Made by a program: the position numbers and the translations under genes. A stretch of 64,000 bases of DNA, taken from the NCBI RefSeq assembly GCF_002086695.1, contig NZ_MVIH01000005.1, positions 248,001 through 312,000 of the forward strand, written 5' to 3'. The notes under the pieces were generated by a model, which saw only the letters and a program-made list of their open reading frames with translations, was not told the DNA's origin and ran no database searches. Below, piece by piece: positions 63,110 through 64,000 of the stretch. Source of the DNA: Mycolicibacterium rhodesiae (GTDB taxonomy: Bacteria > Actinomycetota > Actinomycetes > Mycobacteriales > Mycobacteriaceae). Numbering within the stretch: the first letter of the stretch is position 1; every line of letters starts with the position of its first letter.

Positions 63110-64000
63110 ATGCTCGAGAGATCCGAGATTCGCTTCCTGCCGGTCGGCGAGCGCCGTCTGGCCTACGAGGTGCGCGGCGACGGTCCGGCGCTGGTGGCAC
63201 CCGCCTGGTGGGTCAGCCATCTCGAACTCGACTGGCAGAACCCCGGCGTGCGGCGGTTCTGGGAGGGCGTCGCGGACGGTTACACCCTGATTCGCTACGA
63301 CCGGCTCGGGGTCGGAATGTCGGACCGCAGGATGCAGCGGAGCGATCTCAGTCTCGACGGTGAAGTCGCGGTGCTGCGTGCGCTGCTCGACGAGCTCGGG
63401 CTCGATCGGGTGTCTCTGATCGGCGGGTCGTCGGGCAGTTGCGCGGCCACGGCCTTCGCCGCCGCTTTCCCTGACCGCGTGGAGCGGCTGGTGTTGTACG
63501 GGTCCTACCCGCACGGTGAGGAGCTGACGGCCCCGGGAGTTGGCGACGCGATCGTGGCCGCGGTGCGCGCGCACTGGGGTCTCGGGTCGCGGATGCTCAG
63601 CGACATCTTCCTCGGCAGCGCCGGGGCGGTGGAGCATGAGCGATTCGCGCGGCTGCAACGTGAGTCGGCGTCTGCGGACACCGCCGCCGAACTGCTGAGC
63701 CTGGTCTACCGCTTCGATGTCCGCGCACACCTTCCGCTGGTGCGTCAGCCGGCGACGGTCGTGCATCGGCGCGATGACCGCGCGGTGCCGTACCGGCTCG
63801 GGCGCGAGGTCGCGGCCGCTATCCCGAATGCGACATTCATTCCGCTGCAGGGGCAATCGCACTTTCCCTGGCATGGTGACGTCGAGTCCGTCATCCGGGC
63901 CTGCCGTCAGGGGCTGATGCCCGAGCAGTCGGCGGAGCCCGCAGCCGACCGTGGGTCCGTGCTGCTGTCCGCGCGGGAACGCGAGATTCTCGCCTGTGTC
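63110..64000 (+). CDS. Alpha/beta-hydrolase-LuxR HTH protein, cut by window edge
   Basis: At least 297 residues are visible from ATG 63110, and the C-terminus is missing. The N-terminal part (about 1-275) is an alpha/beta hydrolase: oxyanion region APAWWVSHLELDW, the nucleophile elbow IGGSSGS, and the catalytic-His region QSHFPWHGD. The sequence then enters a LuxR-type helix-turn-helix (LSAREREILACV), the start of the recognition domain. Such fusions are probably ligand-responsive transcription factors. The operon relation to the upstream trio is unclear (21-base gap). Confidence 0.82.
   Translation, partial: MLERSEIRFLPVGERRLAYEVRGDGPALVAPAWWVSHLELDWQNPGVRRFWEGVADGYTLIRYDRLGVGMSDRRMQRSDLSLDGEVAVLRALLDELGLDRVSLIGGSSGSCAATAFAAAFPDRVERLVLYGSYPHGEELTAPGVGDAIVAAVRAHWGLGSRMLSDIFLGSAGAVEHERFARLQRESASADTAAELLSLVYRFDVRAHLPLVRQPATVVHRRDDRAVPYRLGREVAAAIPNATFIPLQGQSHFPWHGDVESVIRACRQGLMPEQSAEPAADRGSVLLSAREREILACV

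Overview
The window is high-GC DNA from a mycobacterium, most likely an environmental, fast-growing Mycolicibacterium-type species. The evidence is a set of lineage-typical proteins: a FurA-KatG pair, an Mpt53 thioredoxin with its CcdA-like partner, a RipD-type NlpC/P60 protein without catalytic residues, a PepD/HtrA protease, an actinobacterial QcrB, the non-canonical mycobacterial methylenetetrahydrofolate reductase, a fatty-acyl-AMP ligase, a DUF4193 zinc protein, F420-type oxidoreductases and many small exported Pro/Ala-rich proteins. It reads as ordinary chromosome: genes lie densely on both strands, with many ATGA/GTGA start-stop overlaps. I saw no rRNA, tRNA, CRISPR array, insertion sequence or prophage, and no gene-free stretch longer than about 300 bases. 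Layout, left part: an unknown membrane protein cut by the left edge, then a coupled pair of unknown genes (435-2881); a ureohydrolase; two GGDEF proteins, one with a broken signature and one intact, around yaaA; a phosphodiesterase-family protein; an orphan modA coupled to an HTH-Mop protein; cdh; a homocysteine methyltransferase; a STAS protein; a luciferase-like oxidoreductase; a membrane-tethered Mrr nuclease; and a TetR-DUF1214-sulfotransferase operon. Middle part: mpt53 and its CcdA-like partner; katG-furA; MTHFR followed by a MenC homologue that has lost its catalytic lysines; MOSC and ABC-2-like membrane proteins; a lone second qcrB; a frameshifted zinc dehydrogenase; glgP; and a divergent pucR / mmsA-aminotransferase module for amine or semialdehyde catabolism. 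Right part: an FNT channel, ripD, a FAAL, an exported protein that resembles cyclohexadienyl dehydratase, and an operon for cobalt-type thiocyanate hydrolase in which the beta and alpha subunits are one polypeptide. These are followed by a type III polyketide synthase with an ICMT-like methyltransferase, tex, a run of small secreted proteins, an FKBP lipoprotein, pepD, a translationally coupled trio (S53 sedolisin protease, zinc-ribbon membrane protein, anchored extracytoplasmic protein), and an alpha/beta-hydrolase-LuxR protein cut by the right edge. The observations most worth a second look are the fused thiocyanate hydrolase subunit, the MenC pseudoenzyme, the exported dehydratase-like protein (a possible partner for secreted chorismate mutase), the sedolisin trio, the orphan QcrB and the one-base frameshift in the dehydrogenase.
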